This document shows positions 8,025 to 16,801 of a stretch of 64,000 bases of DNA, one piece after another (within the stretch, counting starts at the first letter, position 1; every line of letters begins with the position of its first letter). Origin of the DNA: Sphingomonas ginsenosidivorax (GTDB lineage: Bacteria; Pseudomonadota; Alphaproteobacteria; Sphingomonadales; Sphingomonadaceae); contig NZ_VOQR01000002.1 of assembly GCF_007995065.1 (NCBI RefSeq), positions 62,001-126,000 on the forward strand, written 5' to 3'. The translations under genes and the position numbers were made by a program. The notes under the pieces were generated by a model. That model was not told the DNA's origin. It was given only the letters and a program-made list of their open reading frames with translations, and did no database searches.

Positions 8025-9702
8025 TCGAACTGTCCTCCCGCTCGAAGGAAGCGCTGATCCGCTCGGCCGCAAGTTCTGCGAGCATCATTGTCGGTAGGTT
8101 GGTGTTCGCCCCGGGGATGCTTGGCATAACGGAGGCATCGACAACGTACAGGTTCGTGGTGCCGTAGACCCGAAAACTTTCATCGACCACCGCCATCGGA
8201 TCGTCGGCGCGTCCCATGGCGCAGGTGCCCACGGGATGCCCCATTGGGCTAATCGACGAGAGGATCTGCTGATCGGAAACCGTCCGCCCGCCGCCGTGGA
8301 AAGCCGCTGGCGCGCCGCTCTTGAAAGCGCGACTGAAAATTGCCCGTCGGATCGGCGTTGGTGCGCTCGCGGCGGCTTCTGCGGCTAACGCTAGAAACTT
8401 TCCGGCTAGACCTGGTCGATTGAACTGCTTGACCGCCAGGGCTCCGGGCAGCAGAAAAGCCTCGTTATATTCGGCGGAGACGCCGGGGTCGCGGAGCATT
8501 TGCTCTGCGCACCGGGCAGCTTGGATCATACGGGGCGGGTCGTCAGGGTCCGACATGAAGCGAAAATTGATGTTGGGATTACCCTGCGGATCGTCTGGAT
8601 TGAGCGTGACCGTTCCTCGGGATTTTGGGGAATAGAGCGCACTTCCAACCAGTGCAAAACTCGGCCCATAGGACTGCCCGCTAACCCTGCCGATCACAAA
8701 ATTGAACAAATCGCTTGGCGGCGTGCCAGGCCGGTTCGATGATGATTTTAGTCCGGCAAAGGCCCAGCGTCTCAGATGGTTCGCGATACGCTTCCCGCGC
8801 GGGAGCGTCAGCGCAAAAAACATATATGGGTGGTTTTGAAGATTTCGGCCGACGCCCGCGCGCTCCAGTACAGGCTCGATACCAATAGCCGACAACTCGT
8901 CGCCGGGACCGATACCTGACCTCAAGAGGAGGGCCGGGGAATAGATCGCGCCTGCCGACACGATAATCCGGCGCGCGTGCACATTGATGATAGTGCCCTC
9001 GCGTACCGCTTCGATCCCCGTCACTTCGGTGCCGGACATGCATAGCCGGGTGACGTGCGTATCGCCAAGAATCTGCAGATTGGACCGCGCGCGGACCTCT
9101 GCGGTCAAATAGCAACTCGCTGAGGTCACGCGAGCCGCGTCATCGATCGCGTTTGGAATGGCGAAGAAGCCGTCGCCGGGCTGCTCGTTGATGTCTACCA
9201 GATAGGGCAGGCCGGAGCGTTCCGCCGCCTGCTCCATCGCCCGGGCGAAGGGCGGCCATTGCTCTTTGGGGATGCGGGAGATGGGATGCGGACCAGCAGG
9301 TCTATCTTGGCGCTCCCGGTCATTCTCGATCTTCCGGAAGTAGGGCACAACCTCTTCCCAGGAGAGGCCCTCGGCACCAGATTCCGCCCATCGCGCATAA
9401 TCCGAAGGCGTGCCTCGCATAGCAAACATTCCGTTGATGCTAGAGCCGCCTCCCATGACGCGCGCCTGGGGATAGGGGGCCGGCACGGCATCATCGCGCA
9501 TTCTCGCGGTAAGACCGCTCCAGAAGTATTCCTCATTCAGCGTAGCCGCGGGGAAGGGGTCGCGGACGTCATCCGGCTCCGGGATCCCAACGTCCCTGCC
9601 TGCCTCCAAAAGAACGACTCTACAGAGGCTATTTTCCGAAAGACGGGCAGCCATGATGGCACCTGCCGTGCCTCCACCGATTACGAGAACGTCAGTTTGC
9701 AT
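8014..9702 (-). CDS. GMC-family FAD-dependent oxidoreductase
   Basis: A 562-residue flavoprotein. VIGGGTAGAIMAARLSE at the N-terminus binds the ADP part of FAD, ARVMGGGSSINGMFAMRG is the GMC signature 1, and GAIYSPALLLRSGIG is signature 2. The C-terminus has the catalytic histidine in SPMGHPVGTCAMG and the NTNLPTMM segment. Family members oxidise alcohols or aldehydes such as choline or aromatic alcohols. It is in one operon with pcaIJF, which suggests an oxidation step in the same catabolic route; the substrate cannot be read from sequence. Confidence 0.9.
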   Translation of the reverse strand: MQTDVLVIGGGTAGAIMAARLSENSLCRVVLLEAGRDVGIPEPDDVRDPFPAATLNEEYFWSGLTARMRDDAVPAPYPQARVMGGGSSINGMFAMRGTPSDYARWAESGAEGLSWEEVVPYFRKIENDRERQDRPAGPHPISRIPKEQWPPFARAMEQAAERSGLPYLVDINEQPGDGFFAIPNAIDDAARVTSASCYLTAEVRARSNLQILGDTHVTRLCMSGTEVTGIEAVREGTIINVHARRIIVSAGAIYSPALLLRSGIGPGDELSAIGIEPVLERAGVGRNLQNHPYMFFALTLPRGKRIANHLRRWAFAGLKSSSNRPGTPPSDLFNFVIGRVSGQSYGPSFALVGSALYSPKSRGTVTLNPDDPQGNPNINFRFMSDPDDPPRMIQAARCAEQMLRDPGVSAEYNEAFLLPGALAVKQFNRPGLAGKFLALAAEAAASAPTPIRRAIFSRAFKSGAPAAFHGGGRTVSDQQILSSISPMGHPVGTCAMGRADDPMAVVDESFRVYGTTNLYVVDASVMPSIPGANTNLPTMMLAELAAERISASFEREDSSNDR

Positions 9703-9762
9703 ACGCGTCTCTCACCGTTGGCGCCGGCGGCAAACAAATCGCCATAGGTGCGTTGGCCCGCA

Positions 9763-10083
9763 CTACGCTGCGACCTCGTCCAGCGTGGGATAATCCACCT
9801 GGTGCCTGCGGATGCGCAGGTCGCCCAATTCGTCGCGTACCCGCACGTGCGCTGGATGGGTCGCGTAAGCGCATAGGGCTTCCTGGCTATTAAAGACGCT
9901 GTAGAGAACGACGTCGCAAGCGTACTCGATGCGGCTCGTGTCGATGCCAATCTCGAGAAGGAGGAGCCCGGGGATTTCGCCGCGCAGCGCCTCGAACTTT
10001 GCCTTCACAAGGTGAGCAACTCGCTCTCTTTCCGCCGTAGAATCGCCGCGCACGTCCCACATGACAATATGTTTGACAGGCAT
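9763..10083 (-). CDS. Dabb (stress-responsive alpha-beta barrel) domain protein
   Basis: A 106-residue protein opening with VKHIVMWDVRGD, the typical first strand of the Dabb ferredoxin-like fold, and ending in YATHPAHVRVRDEL with the conserved histidines of the family. Such dimeric barrels bind small, often polyketide-like or aromatic molecules, and some catalyse cyclisation or cleavage. It lies between the GMC and YciI-like genes in the leftward catabolic operon, so a role as a small catabolic enzyme or ligand-binding protein is likely. Confidence 0.75.
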   Translation of the reverse strand: MPVKHIVMWDVRGDSTAERERVAHLVKAKFEALRGEIPGLLLLEIGIDTSRIEYACDVVLYSVFNSQEALCAYATHPAHVRVRDELGDLRIRRHQVDYPTLDEVAA

Positions 10084-10089
10084 GCTTTC

Positions 10090-10392
10090 TCAGCTTTCCG
10101 GAAAGCCGACCTTTTGAGGCCAAAGATTATTGAACGGATGGACGGTGCAGTTTGCGTAAATACCGGCAGCGGTGAACGGTTCGCCTGCTACCCATCGTTC
10201 CGCAGCCTCTCGGTCCGGAAAGTCGACGACGAGCAGGCTCCCCAATGACGATTGGAGGTCGTCACTCAGTAATGGACCGGCAAACGCAATGCTGTCCGCC
10301 ACAGCAGCAAGATAGGCCACATGCCGGGGACGGACCTCCTTCCGCAGATCTGCAGCGGCCGGACGGTCAATGAGATAAAAAGCAAATAACAC
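10090..10392 (-). CDS. YciI-like small alpha-beta barrel protein
   Basis: A 100-residue protein with the YciI pattern: FAFYLIDRP at the start, RPRHVAYL carrying the histidine, FAGPLLSDD, then LLVVDFPDREAAERWVAGEPFTAAGIY. Translation starts at GTG 10392, preceded by CAGGAG eight bases upstream. YciI relatives include chloromuconolactone dehalogenases and other enzymes of ring-cleavage pathways. It stands 7 bp from the Dabb gene, so the two barrels are co-expressed. The exact reaction is unknown. Confidence 0.75.
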   Translation of the reverse strand: MLFAFYLIDRPAAADLRKEVRPRHVAYLAAVADSIAFAGPLLSDDLQSSLGSLLVVDFPDREAAERWVAGEPFTAAGIYANCTVHPFNNLWPQKVGFPES

Positions 10393-10510
10393 GGCACAAC
10401 TCCTGTCGATTTAACCGGTCAAGCGCGCGCATTACCCGGCGAGTATAGTTGATCACTCTGGTCAGCCACGTTTCTTTCGGACGGCTGCAATCGCCGTCCA
10501 TGACCGATCT

Positions 10511-11431
10511 TCAGATCGCGGACCCGAGCATGAACGGCTCTTTCCGCGGCCCTATCTTTGTTTCGAGGGTGTAAAGAGACGACGACGCAGCAAGGTATAA
10601 AGTCCGCCAATCCCGCCCACCCCAATGGAAGTTGCCGACGCGCTCAGGCGTCTGCACCTTTCCGATCAAATCGCCGTCCGGCGAATAGACCCAGAGTCCG
10701 CCTGGTGCGGTCACCCAGACATTGCCAAGCTCGTCGCATTTCATTCCGTCCGGGAGGCCGGGATCATCATCTTGCACGATGCCATCCGCAAATATCCGAC
10801 CATTAAAGAGCGATCCATCGGACTGAACATCGTAGACGCGGATGTTCGTCTGCTCCGTGTCGTTGATGTAGAGCAGTCTTTCGTCGGGTGAGAAGCAAAG
10901 TCCGTTGGGCTGACCGAAGGTTTCTCGGTCAACCAGCAACTGTGGCTCTTCACCATCGGGTGGAATGCGGTAGACGCCTTGGAAACCGAGTTCGGCCGCG
11001 ATATCGACACCGCCGAATTCCGGCATTCGACCGTAGAGCGGATCGGTGAAGTAGATTGACCCATCATCGCGCACCACGATGTCATTCGGACTATTTAGCG
11101 TGCGACCTTCGAAATGCGTTGCCAGAATGGTGGGTTTACCGTCAGGCGAATAGCGGGTTACCGCGAACTTTGCCTGCTCGCATATGAGAAGGTTTAGTGT
11201 CCGATCATAAGTCATTCCGTTGCCATTATGACTGGGACGCATCACCTCGGTGATCGCGACACCGTCCCAGCGGCGACGAACGTCACCGGGGATGTCGGAG
11301 AAAAGAAGATAGTCCTCGCTCGGGTGCCACACCGGCCCTTCAATCCAAATATAGCCAGTTCCGACCTGCCGAGGGGCAGCGTCGAGATCGATCAGACGCT
11401 CGAAATCGGGATGAAGGGGCAGGTGAAGCAT
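10511..11431 (-). CDS. SMP-30/gluconolactonase-family lactonase
   Basis: A 306-residue six-bladed beta-propeller of the SMP-30/LRE family. The metal-binding residues are expected in WIEGPVWHPSEDYLLFSDI (Glu near residue 31), NSPNDIVVRDDGSIYFTDP (Asn/Asp) and FSPDERLLYINDTE (Asp). Family members hydrolyse lactones with a bound divalent metal. In this operon it could open a lactone made during breakdown of the unknown aromatic substrate. The start at 11431 gives the family's usual length. Confidence 0.85.
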   Translation of the reverse strand: MLHLPLHPDFERLIDLDAAPRQVGTGYIWIEGPVWHPSEDYLLFSDIPGDVRRRWDGVAITEVMRPSHNGNGMTYDRTLNLLICEQAKFAVTRYSPDGKPTILATHFEGRTLNSPNDIVVRDDGSIYFTDPLYGRMPEFGGVDIAAELGFQGVYRIPPDGEEPQLLVDRETFGQPNGLCFSPDERLLYINDTEQTNIRVYDVQSDGSLFNGRIFADGIVQDDDPGLPDGMKCDELGNVWVTAPGGLWVYSPDGDLIGKVQTPERVGNFHWGGRDWRTLYLAASSSLYTLETKIGPRKEPFMLGSAI

Positions 11432-11477
11432 TATCGCTCGCTCGCTTTTAAACTGTACTGAACGCCTTGCGCCTGTG

Positions 11478-11996
11478 TCACTGCGCGCTGACGGGATCAG
11501 ATGCAGGGATCGAACCCGGGCCGCCCTTGAGAGCGAAGCGGCCAGGCCATTGATCTTCGATCTCTGATATGCGGTGCGTGATCCGCCACTTCCCGTCCGC
11601 CTCGCGGCGCAGTTTGTCGAGATAGCGGCCCATACCCCAGATGAACGACGGCTCGCCGTCGCGTGGATCGAAACGGAACATGTAGCTCACCACTTCGGCG
11701 GTATCTCCGTCGATCTGGACGCGCGGATTGAAGGCAAGGTGCTTGTGGTAGAGGTCCGGCGCATGCGAATGGCGGCGCGCAAAGTCGATCGTGCCGGCTT
11801 CGCCTTCCCAGCGGTTCACTGAACCGTCGAGACGCTTCGTTTCTCGAATCGCGTCTCTTGTGAAGACGTCGACCAACCGGTCGAAATCACCGTAATCCAG
11901 CGCCTGACCATATTGGTTCAGCGTGTCGACTATGGCGTTTCGATCCTCAAGCGTTTGTAGGCGCTTCTTCAGAGCCTCAATATCGCTATCTTCCAT
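11478..11996 (-). CDS. SnoaL/NTF2-like domain protein
   Basis: A 172-residue protein. EDRNAIVDTLNQYGQALDYGDFDRLVDVFTRDA is a typical start of the SnoaL-like (NTF2 fold) families, and RITHRISEIEDQW closes the cone. Members include ring-hydroxylating dioxygenase small subunits, dehydratases and polyketide cyclases. The ATG at 11996 follows GGGGAGAGAC; the frame is open upstream to 12083 without a site. It is the first gene of the long leftward operon below lysR, with GGCGGAAA-type repeats about 140 bp upstream. Confidence 0.75.
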   Translation of the reverse strand: MEDSDIEALKKRLQTLEDRNAIVDTLNQYGQALDYGDFDRLVDVFTRDAIRETKRLDGSVNRWEGEAGTIDFARRHSHAPDLYHKHLAFNPRVQIDGDTAEVVSYMFRFDPRDGEPSFIWGMGRYLDKLRREADGKWRITHRISEIEDQWPGRFALKGGPGSIPASDPVSAQ

Positions 11997-12134
11997 GTCT
12001 CTCCCCAAATTTCGCTGCCGACAAGCCTTTAAACCTAACGGCGCACGGTGACCGCGTGCGTAAACCCGCGGGCTAAACTCCATTTCCCGGGCCCAGGTTT
12101 TACGCCGGAAGTCGCGCTCGGATAAAGGCGATCC

Positions 12135-12163
12135 GGCGAAATGTCTTTTCCGTTTGGCGGAAA
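12135..12163. promoter_or_regulatory. Paired GGCGGAAA-type dyads upstream of the leftward catabolic operon
   Basis: GGCGAAATGTCTTTTCCG (12135-12152) is an imperfect dyad. It overlaps TTTCCG-TTTGG-CGGAAA (12147-12163), a perfect 6-bp inverted repeat. The motif resembles the sites at 13241 and 15787, so it is a probable operator for one regulator of the island, most simply the adjacent LysR protein. Confidence 0.5.
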
Positions 12164-12246
12164 GATCGCGGTTTTTCAGAGCCGCGCGGTCTTCATCGGC
12201 CTTGTGAGCCGGGGTCTTAGGGAAGGCGGCTGGAAGGCACTCAGTC

Positions 12247-13188
12247 CTAATTCTCCAATCCGACCGGATCTCGATCGAAGCTGGTCCACTTGCTTTCGTA
12301 GTCCATCCGATGAAAGTGCTCGACCAGGAAGTCGATGAAAGTTCGGACTTTCGCCGACATGTGCCGGCGACTTTGAAAGGCGAGATTGATCTGGAGCCGC
12401 GGCATGTCCCATTCGTCGAGGACCGATATCAGGCGACCAGCAATCAGATCGTCATAAACTACGCATTTCGGCTGAACGAGAATGCCCATGCCTTTTAGGG
12501 CAGCGGCGCGCAGCACATGGCCGTCATTCGATTCCAGCAACCCCTTTAATTTGACCTGCGCGGTTTCTTTGCCGCGGCGAAGAACCAAGTCATTGGGTGA
12601 TTTATCATACGTGTAGATGAGCATTGGCAGGCTCGAGAGGGATTCGACCCCTTCTGGTGGCCCGTGCTTGGCGAGGTATTCAGGTGACACGGTTAGTATC
12701 CGGCGTGTCTGTGCCAGGCGGCGGATCATGATTGCCGAATCGTTTTCATACTCGCGTGCGCGGATCGCTACGTCGATATTGTCATCAACCAGATCATGGT
12801 ATCGATTAGCGACCTCCACATGTACGGTAACGTTAGGGTAGCGCGCCGTGTATTCGTCAAGCAGGGGGGCGATATGCACCGAGAAGAACAGCGATGCAGA
12901 TACGCGAAGAACGCCTGTCGGATTAAGGCTGGTCGCGTTTACAGCGGTATCCGCTTCGCGCATGTCACCCAGGAACGTCCTGCAGCTGCTATAGTAACTC
13001 TCGCCGACTTCCGAGAGCGTCAGCCGTCGGGTACTTCGATGGATCAGGCGGGCACCGAGCCGTTCCTCGAGAGACGATAGATGCCGGCTGGTTGCCGCAT
13101 TGGACATGCCCAGCGCTTCAGCCGCTTTCGAGAGGCTACCAAGCTCTGCGGTCAGGACAAAAACCTCGACCTCTCTCCACCGATCCAT
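12247..13188 (-). CDS. LysR-family transcriptional regulator
   Basis: A 313-residue regulator. The N-terminal winged helix includes ELGSLSKAAEALGMSNAATSRHLSSLEERLGARLIHRSTRRLTLSEVG (about residues 15-63); the remainder is the periplasmic-binding-like effector domain. It is divergent from the FMN-dependent alpha-hydroxyacid dehydrogenase gene at 13367 and sits upstream of the SnoaL-to-pcaF operon. LysR proteins commonly activate such clusters in response to a pathway intermediate. A GGCGGAAAT motif lies in the divergent promoter at 13241. Confidence 0.92.
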   Translation of the reverse strand: MDRWREVEVFVLTAELGSLSKAAEALGMSNAATSRHLSSLEERLGARLIHRSTRRLTLSEVGESYYSSCRTFLGDMREADTAVNATSLNPTGVLRVSASLFFSVHIAPLLDEYTARYPNVTVHVEVANRYHDLVDDNIDVAIRAREYENDSAIMIRRLAQTRRILTVSPEYLAKHGPPEGVESLSSLPMLIYTYDKSPNDLVLRRGKETAQVKLKGLLESNDGHVLRAAALKGMGILVQPKCVVYDDLIAGRLISVLDEWDMPRLQINLAFQSRRHMSAKVRTFIDFLVEHFHRMDYESKWTSFDRDPVGLEN

Positions 13189-13240
13189 GCATCTCTCCGC
13201 TATTAATTATTGGTGATTGGACGCCATGATAGTTCCATCT

Positions 13241-13260
13241 GGCGGAAATGTCATTTGAAC
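13241..13260. promoter_or_regulatory. GGCGGAAAT motif in the lysR/alpha-hydroxyacid dehydrogenase divergent promoter
   Basis: GGCGGAAATGTCATTTGAAC matches the left arm and centre of the palindrome at 15787 (GCGGAAAT-N3-ATTT) but has a degenerate right arm. It lies 53 bp upstream of lysR and about 107 bp upstream of the dehydrogenase start, a normal position for a LysR-type site. Confidence 0.5.
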
Positions 13261-13366
13261 CTATTGGCGCTAACGTCGGCAGCCCTGCTGCCATACGATG
13301 TGCGTAGTTTGAGGATTGGAGGCTCTTCGGACTGCTCGTACGGACCTCCAGAGAAGGTCGGAAAGC

Positions 13367-14539
13367 ATGCCCATCGTTACCTGCGTGGAAGACCTTCGGC
13401 TTCTGGCTCGGAAGCGCGTACCGCGCATGTTCTACGATTATGCGGATTCAGGATCCTGGACGGAAACCACCTACCGCGCCAACGAGACGGACTTTGCCAA
13501 GATTAAGCTTCGGCAACGCGTGGCGGTGAACATGGAGGATCGCACGCTAGCGTCGACGATGGTCGGCATTCCTGTCGCCATGCCAGTGGCTTTATCGCCG
13601 ACGGGTTTAACCGGGATGCAGCATGCGGACGGCGAAATCCTCGCCGCGCGCGCTGCCAAGAAATTCGGGATACCGTTCACCTTGTCGACGATGAGCATCT
13701 GCTCAATCGAGGACATTGCCACCCACACGAGCGCTCCTTTCTGGTTCCAGCTCTACATGATGCGCGATCGCGGGTTCATGGAGCGGCTCATCGAGCGGGC
13801 ACGCGCTGCAAAGTGCAGCGCTCTCGTCCTGACCCTCGATCTGCAAATCCTCGGTCAACGCCACAAAGACCTGCGTAATGGGCTGTCGGCCCCCCCCAAG
13901 CTCACGATCCCGAATATCGTGAACATTGCGACCAAGCCGCGCTGGTGGACATCGATGCTGCGCACCCGCCGCCACAGCTTCGGCAACATCGTCGGACACG
14001 TACAGGGCGTCGAGGATGTCAGCAGCCTATCGTCGTGGACAGCCACGCAGTTCGATCCGAAGCTTGATTGGGACGACGTTAAATGGGTCCGCAAGCTTTG
14101 GGGTGGCAAGCTTATCTTGAAAGGCCTCATGGATCCGGAGGACGCACGGCTTGCGGCGGATTCTGGAGCCGATGCATTGATCGTCAGCAATCATGGCGGT
14201 CGACAATTGGATGGCGCCCCGAGTTCTATTGAGGCGCTGCCAGCAATCGTAGACGCGGTTGGTAGCGGAACCGAGGTTTGGGTCGATGGCGGCATCCGTT
14301 CGGGCCAGGACGTACTTAAGGCCATCGCATTGGGTGCGCATGCGACGATGATCGGGCGGCCATTCCTCTACGGCCTTGGTGCGCTTGGCGAGGAGGGAGT
14401 AGCGCGTTGCCTTGAGATCATCCGCAATGAATTGGATGTGACGATGGCGCTTTGCGGGCACCGAGACATCCGAACGGTCAGCAGAGATATCCTGCTCTCC
14501 GGTCCGTTCGTCCCCGCGGGCCGAACAGCCGCTGCTTAG
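13367..14539 (+). CDS. FMN-dependent alpha-hydroxyacid dehydrogenase/oxidase
   Basis: A 390-residue protein of the lactate/mandelate dehydrogenase and glycolate oxidase family. Visible active-site segments are FWFQLYMMRDR, the base histidine and arginine in SNHGGRQLDGAPSSIEALP, and the FMN phosphate loop VWVDGGIRSGQDVLKAIALGA followed by IGRP. The start at 13367 (MPIVTCVEDLRLLARKRVP) is preceded by GAGAAGG; the frame extends upstream without homology. It likely oxidises a 2-hydroxyacid to a 2-oxoacid in the island's route. Its stop codon overlaps that of the convergent maleylacetate reductase gene by 4 bp. Confidence 0.9.
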   Translation: MPIVTCVEDLRLLARKRVPRMFYDYADSGSWTETTYRANETDFAKIKLRQRVAVNMEDRTLASTMVGIPVAMPVALSPTGLTGMQHADGEILAARAAKKFGIPFTLSTMSICSIEDIATHTSAPFWFQLYMMRDRGFMERLIERARAAKCSALVLTLDLQILGQRHKDLRNGLSAPPKLTIPNIVNIATKPRWWTSMLRTRRHSFGNIVGHVQGVEDVSSLSSWTATQFDPKLDWDDVKWVRKLWGGKLILKGLMDPEDARLAADSGADALIVSNHGGRQLDGAPSSIEALPAIVDAVGSGTEVWVDGGIRSGQDVLKAIALGAHATMIGRPFLYGLGALGEEGVARCLEIIRNELDVTMALCGHRDIRTVSRDILLSGPFVPAGRTAAA

Positions 14540-15594
14540 TCTGATTGCGGCGGTTCCCCGTTCCAGGCCCGCGTGATCAGAGCGCAGATAGGGGCGCTTT
14601 CGAGCGCTCGTGGGTTCCAGTAGGGGTTGGCCAAGGCGCGCTCGGTTGCTTCGTTGATCGCGGTACCAAGCATACCTAAGTCCTTCAGCCCGCGCGCTGC
14701 TCCTACGGTTCCCGCCAGCTCGTAGAGCGCCCGAGCCGGGTCCGGCCCCAGCACCCCCTCTAGCTGCGCTTTGACCTCCGGCACCGCCGGCAGGTTATAG
14801 GCGAGCGCGTGCGGCAACACGATTGTATGCGTCTCGGAGTGCGGCAGGTTGAACGAACCTCCGAGCGTATGGCAAAGCTTGTGATGAATCGCCATGCCGA
14901 CGGCTCCAAGGCATGTGCCGCACAGCCACGCACCATAGAGCGCTTTGGCGCGTGCACCGCGATCGTCGGGATTGTCCATGATCCCAGGCAGCGCCTGCGT
15001 CAGCGCTCCGATGCCCTCCAGCGCCATCAGCGAGACGATTGGATTGCGGTCGCGCGCATATAACGCCTCCACAGCGTGCGCGATGGCGTTCAGGCCGCTC
15101 GTGCCGGATAACCTCGGTGGCAACGACAGGGTGAGATCCACGTCATAGACCACGACTTCCGGCAGGACCCTTGAGTCTGACTGCGTAACTTTCGCCCCAT
15201 CCTTCGTCTCGCCGAGGATCGGGGTCATCTCGGAGCCGGCGTAGGTGGTCGGCACAGCGATCTGCGGAAGATCGGTGCGCATCGCCAGTGCCTTCCCGAG
15301 CCCAATCGCCGAACCGCCGCCGACAGCGACAATGCCGTCAACCCGTGCGTCGCCGACGACTGACATCGCGCGCTCGGTAACCTCCACGGGTGTGTGCATC
15401 ACAGCGTTGGCGAACATCTCGGCCGCGCGTGCACCGAGTTGGGAGGCTACGAGATGCGCTTGGTCAGTCTGATCGGCGGTTGAGACAATGAGCAACCGCT
15501 CAAGACCAAGCCGCTCCGCTTCGTCGCCAAGGCGCTCGATAGTACCTGTACCAAACACCACACGGCTCGGATTAGCAGCGTAAACAAAGTCCAT
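14536..15594 (-). CDS. Maleylacetate reductase (iron-type alcohol dehydrogenase family)
   Basis: A 352-residue protein matching the length and pattern of maleylacetate reductases: MDFVYAANPSRVVFGTGT at the start, IVAVGGGSAIGLGKALA as nucleotide-binding region, AVPTTYAGSEMTPI, then NAIAHAVEALYA and HHKLCHTLGGSFNLPHSETH with the histidines that sit near the metal site. It reduces maleylacetate to 3-oxoadipate with NAD(P)H, which links the ring-cleavage product of hydroxyquinol to PcaIJF. It is divergent from the dioxygenase gene across a 278-bp promoter region. Confidence 0.93.
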   Translation of the reverse strand: MDFVYAANPSRVVFGTGTIERLGDEAERLGLERLLIVSTADQTDQAHLVASQLGARAAEMFANAVMHTPVEVTERAMSVVGDARVDGIVAVGGGSAIGLGKALAMRTDLPQIAVPTTYAGSEMTPILGETKDGAKVTQSDSRVLPEVVVYDVDLTLSLPPRLSGTSGLNAIAHAVEALYARDRNPIVSLMALEGIGALTQALPGIMDNPDDRGARAKALYGAWLCGTCLGAVGMAIHHKLCHTLGGSFNLPHSETHTIVLPHALAYNLPAVPEVKAQLEGVLGPDPARALYELAGTVGAARGLKDLGMLGTAINEATERALANPYWNPRALESAPICALITRAWNGEPPQSD

Positions 15595-15786
15595 CGCGGG
15601 ATATCTCCAGGCGTGCGGGATCGCACGACGGTAGAGCCAGAGCCGATCAGATACACACCTGCCTAACGCGGATCATGCCACCCCCGAGCAAAACAACCTT
15701 CCACCAGCCGGAACGATCGCGGACCGGCATGCGAGGTCAGACAATATCGAACGTCCGGTTATGCACTGCAGCCGTTGTTCCAGCGG

Positions 15787-15805
15787 GCGGAAATATGATT
15801 TCCGC
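15787..15805. promoter_or_regulatory. Perfect GCGGAAAT-ATG-ATTTCCGC palindrome upstream of the dioxygenase
   Basis: Two 8-bp arms with a 3-bp centre (GCGGAAATATGATTTCCGC) lie 67 bp upstream of the ring-cleavage dioxygenase start and in the region shared with the divergent maleylacetate reductase gene. Related motifs are at 12135 and 13241, which suggests one regulator for the whole island. Confidence 0.6.
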
Positions 15806-15871
15806 GTGGCTGGCTTGGTGTTCGTTCGTGCTCACCGCTACCTCGCGCCATTGGTGAAATTGGGCGAACCC

Positions 15872-16801
15872 ATGCGCAACCTCGACGAAGACAATATCAC
15901 CCGCGCTGTTCTCGCGATGCACGCGAGAGCGCAAAGTGTCCGACTCAAGCAGGTGATGACCAGCCTGGTGCAGCATCTTCACGCCTTCGCGCGGGACGTT
16001 CAGCTCACCGAAGCGGAGTGGTTTGAAGGGATTCAGTTCCTTACGAACGTGGGCCACATCACAACCGACGTGCGGCAGGAGTTTATCCTGCTGTCCGACA
16101 CGCTCGGCCTCTCTATGCTGGTAACTGCCTTGAACAACAAGAAGCCCCGTGAATGCACAGAGGCGACTGTGTTCGGTCCTTTCCATGTCGAAGGCTCTCC
16201 GCATTTCGAACTGGGAGAGGACGTTTCGGAAGGCGTCCTAGGGGAGCCGTGTTTCGTCAAGGGCTGCATCGTCGGCCTTGACGACGAGCCGGTTCCGCGT
16301 GCCGAGCTACAGGTCTGGCAGGCGGACGCTACGGGGATGTATGATGTCCAGTACGACGCGCTTCCTGACGGAACCCATGAGCATCACGCGCGCGGCACCC
16401 TTAACGCGGACGAACGCGGTCAATTTCATTTTCGGACGGTCCGCGCCGAAGCTTACCCAATCCCCCACGACGGGCCGGTTGGGCGGATGCTGGAAGCGCT
16501 CGGTCGGCATCCTTGGCGGCCGGCGCACCTGCACTTCATGATAACCGCACCAGGGTATGAGCGCCTGATCACCCACGTTTTCCGCGAGGGTGACAAGTAT
16601 CTAGATTCGGACGCCGTTTTTGGGGTGCGCTCTTCGCTCATCACCAAATGGATCGAGCATCCCGCCGGGGAAACCCCTGATGGCGGGCACAGCGAGACAG
16701 CGTTCTACACCATGGATTTCCGATTTGTCCTGAACCCGCTCGCTGTACAAGGGGAACTGCCGGTACGGCGGAAGCGGGCATCAGCCACGCGAGCGACATG
16801 A
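15872..16801 (+). CDS. Hydroxyquinol 1,2-dioxygenase (intradiol ring cleavage)
   Basis: A 309-residue intradiol dioxygenase. The four Fe(III) ligands are visible: Tyr157 (GMYDVQ), Tyr195 (EAYPIPHDGPVG), His219 and His221 (RPAHLHF). An N-terminal helical dimerisation domain precedes them (about residues 8-95). The length, the ATVFGPFHVEGSP segment and the neighbouring maleylacetate reductase favour hydroxyquinol (benzene-1,2,4-triol) over catechol as substrate; the product would be maleylacetate. I use ATG 15872 (MRNLDEDNITRAV), although the frame is open from 15761 and the ribosome site is weak. It overlaps the next gene by ATGA. Confidence 0.9.
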   Translation: MRNLDEDNITRAVLAMHARAQSVRLKQVMTSLVQHLHAFARDVQLTEAEWFEGIQFLTNVGHITTDVRQEFILLSDTLGLSMLVTALNNKKPRECTEATVFGPFHVEGSPHFELGEDVSEGVLGEPCFVKGCIVGLDDEPVPRAELQVWQADATGMYDVQYDALPDGTHEHHARGTLNADERGQFHFRTVRAEAYPIPHDGPVGRMLEALGRHPWRPAHLHFMITAPGYERLITHVFREGDKYLDSDAVFGVRSSLITKWIEHPAGETPDGGHSETAFYTMDFRFVLNPLAVQGELPVRRKRASATRAT

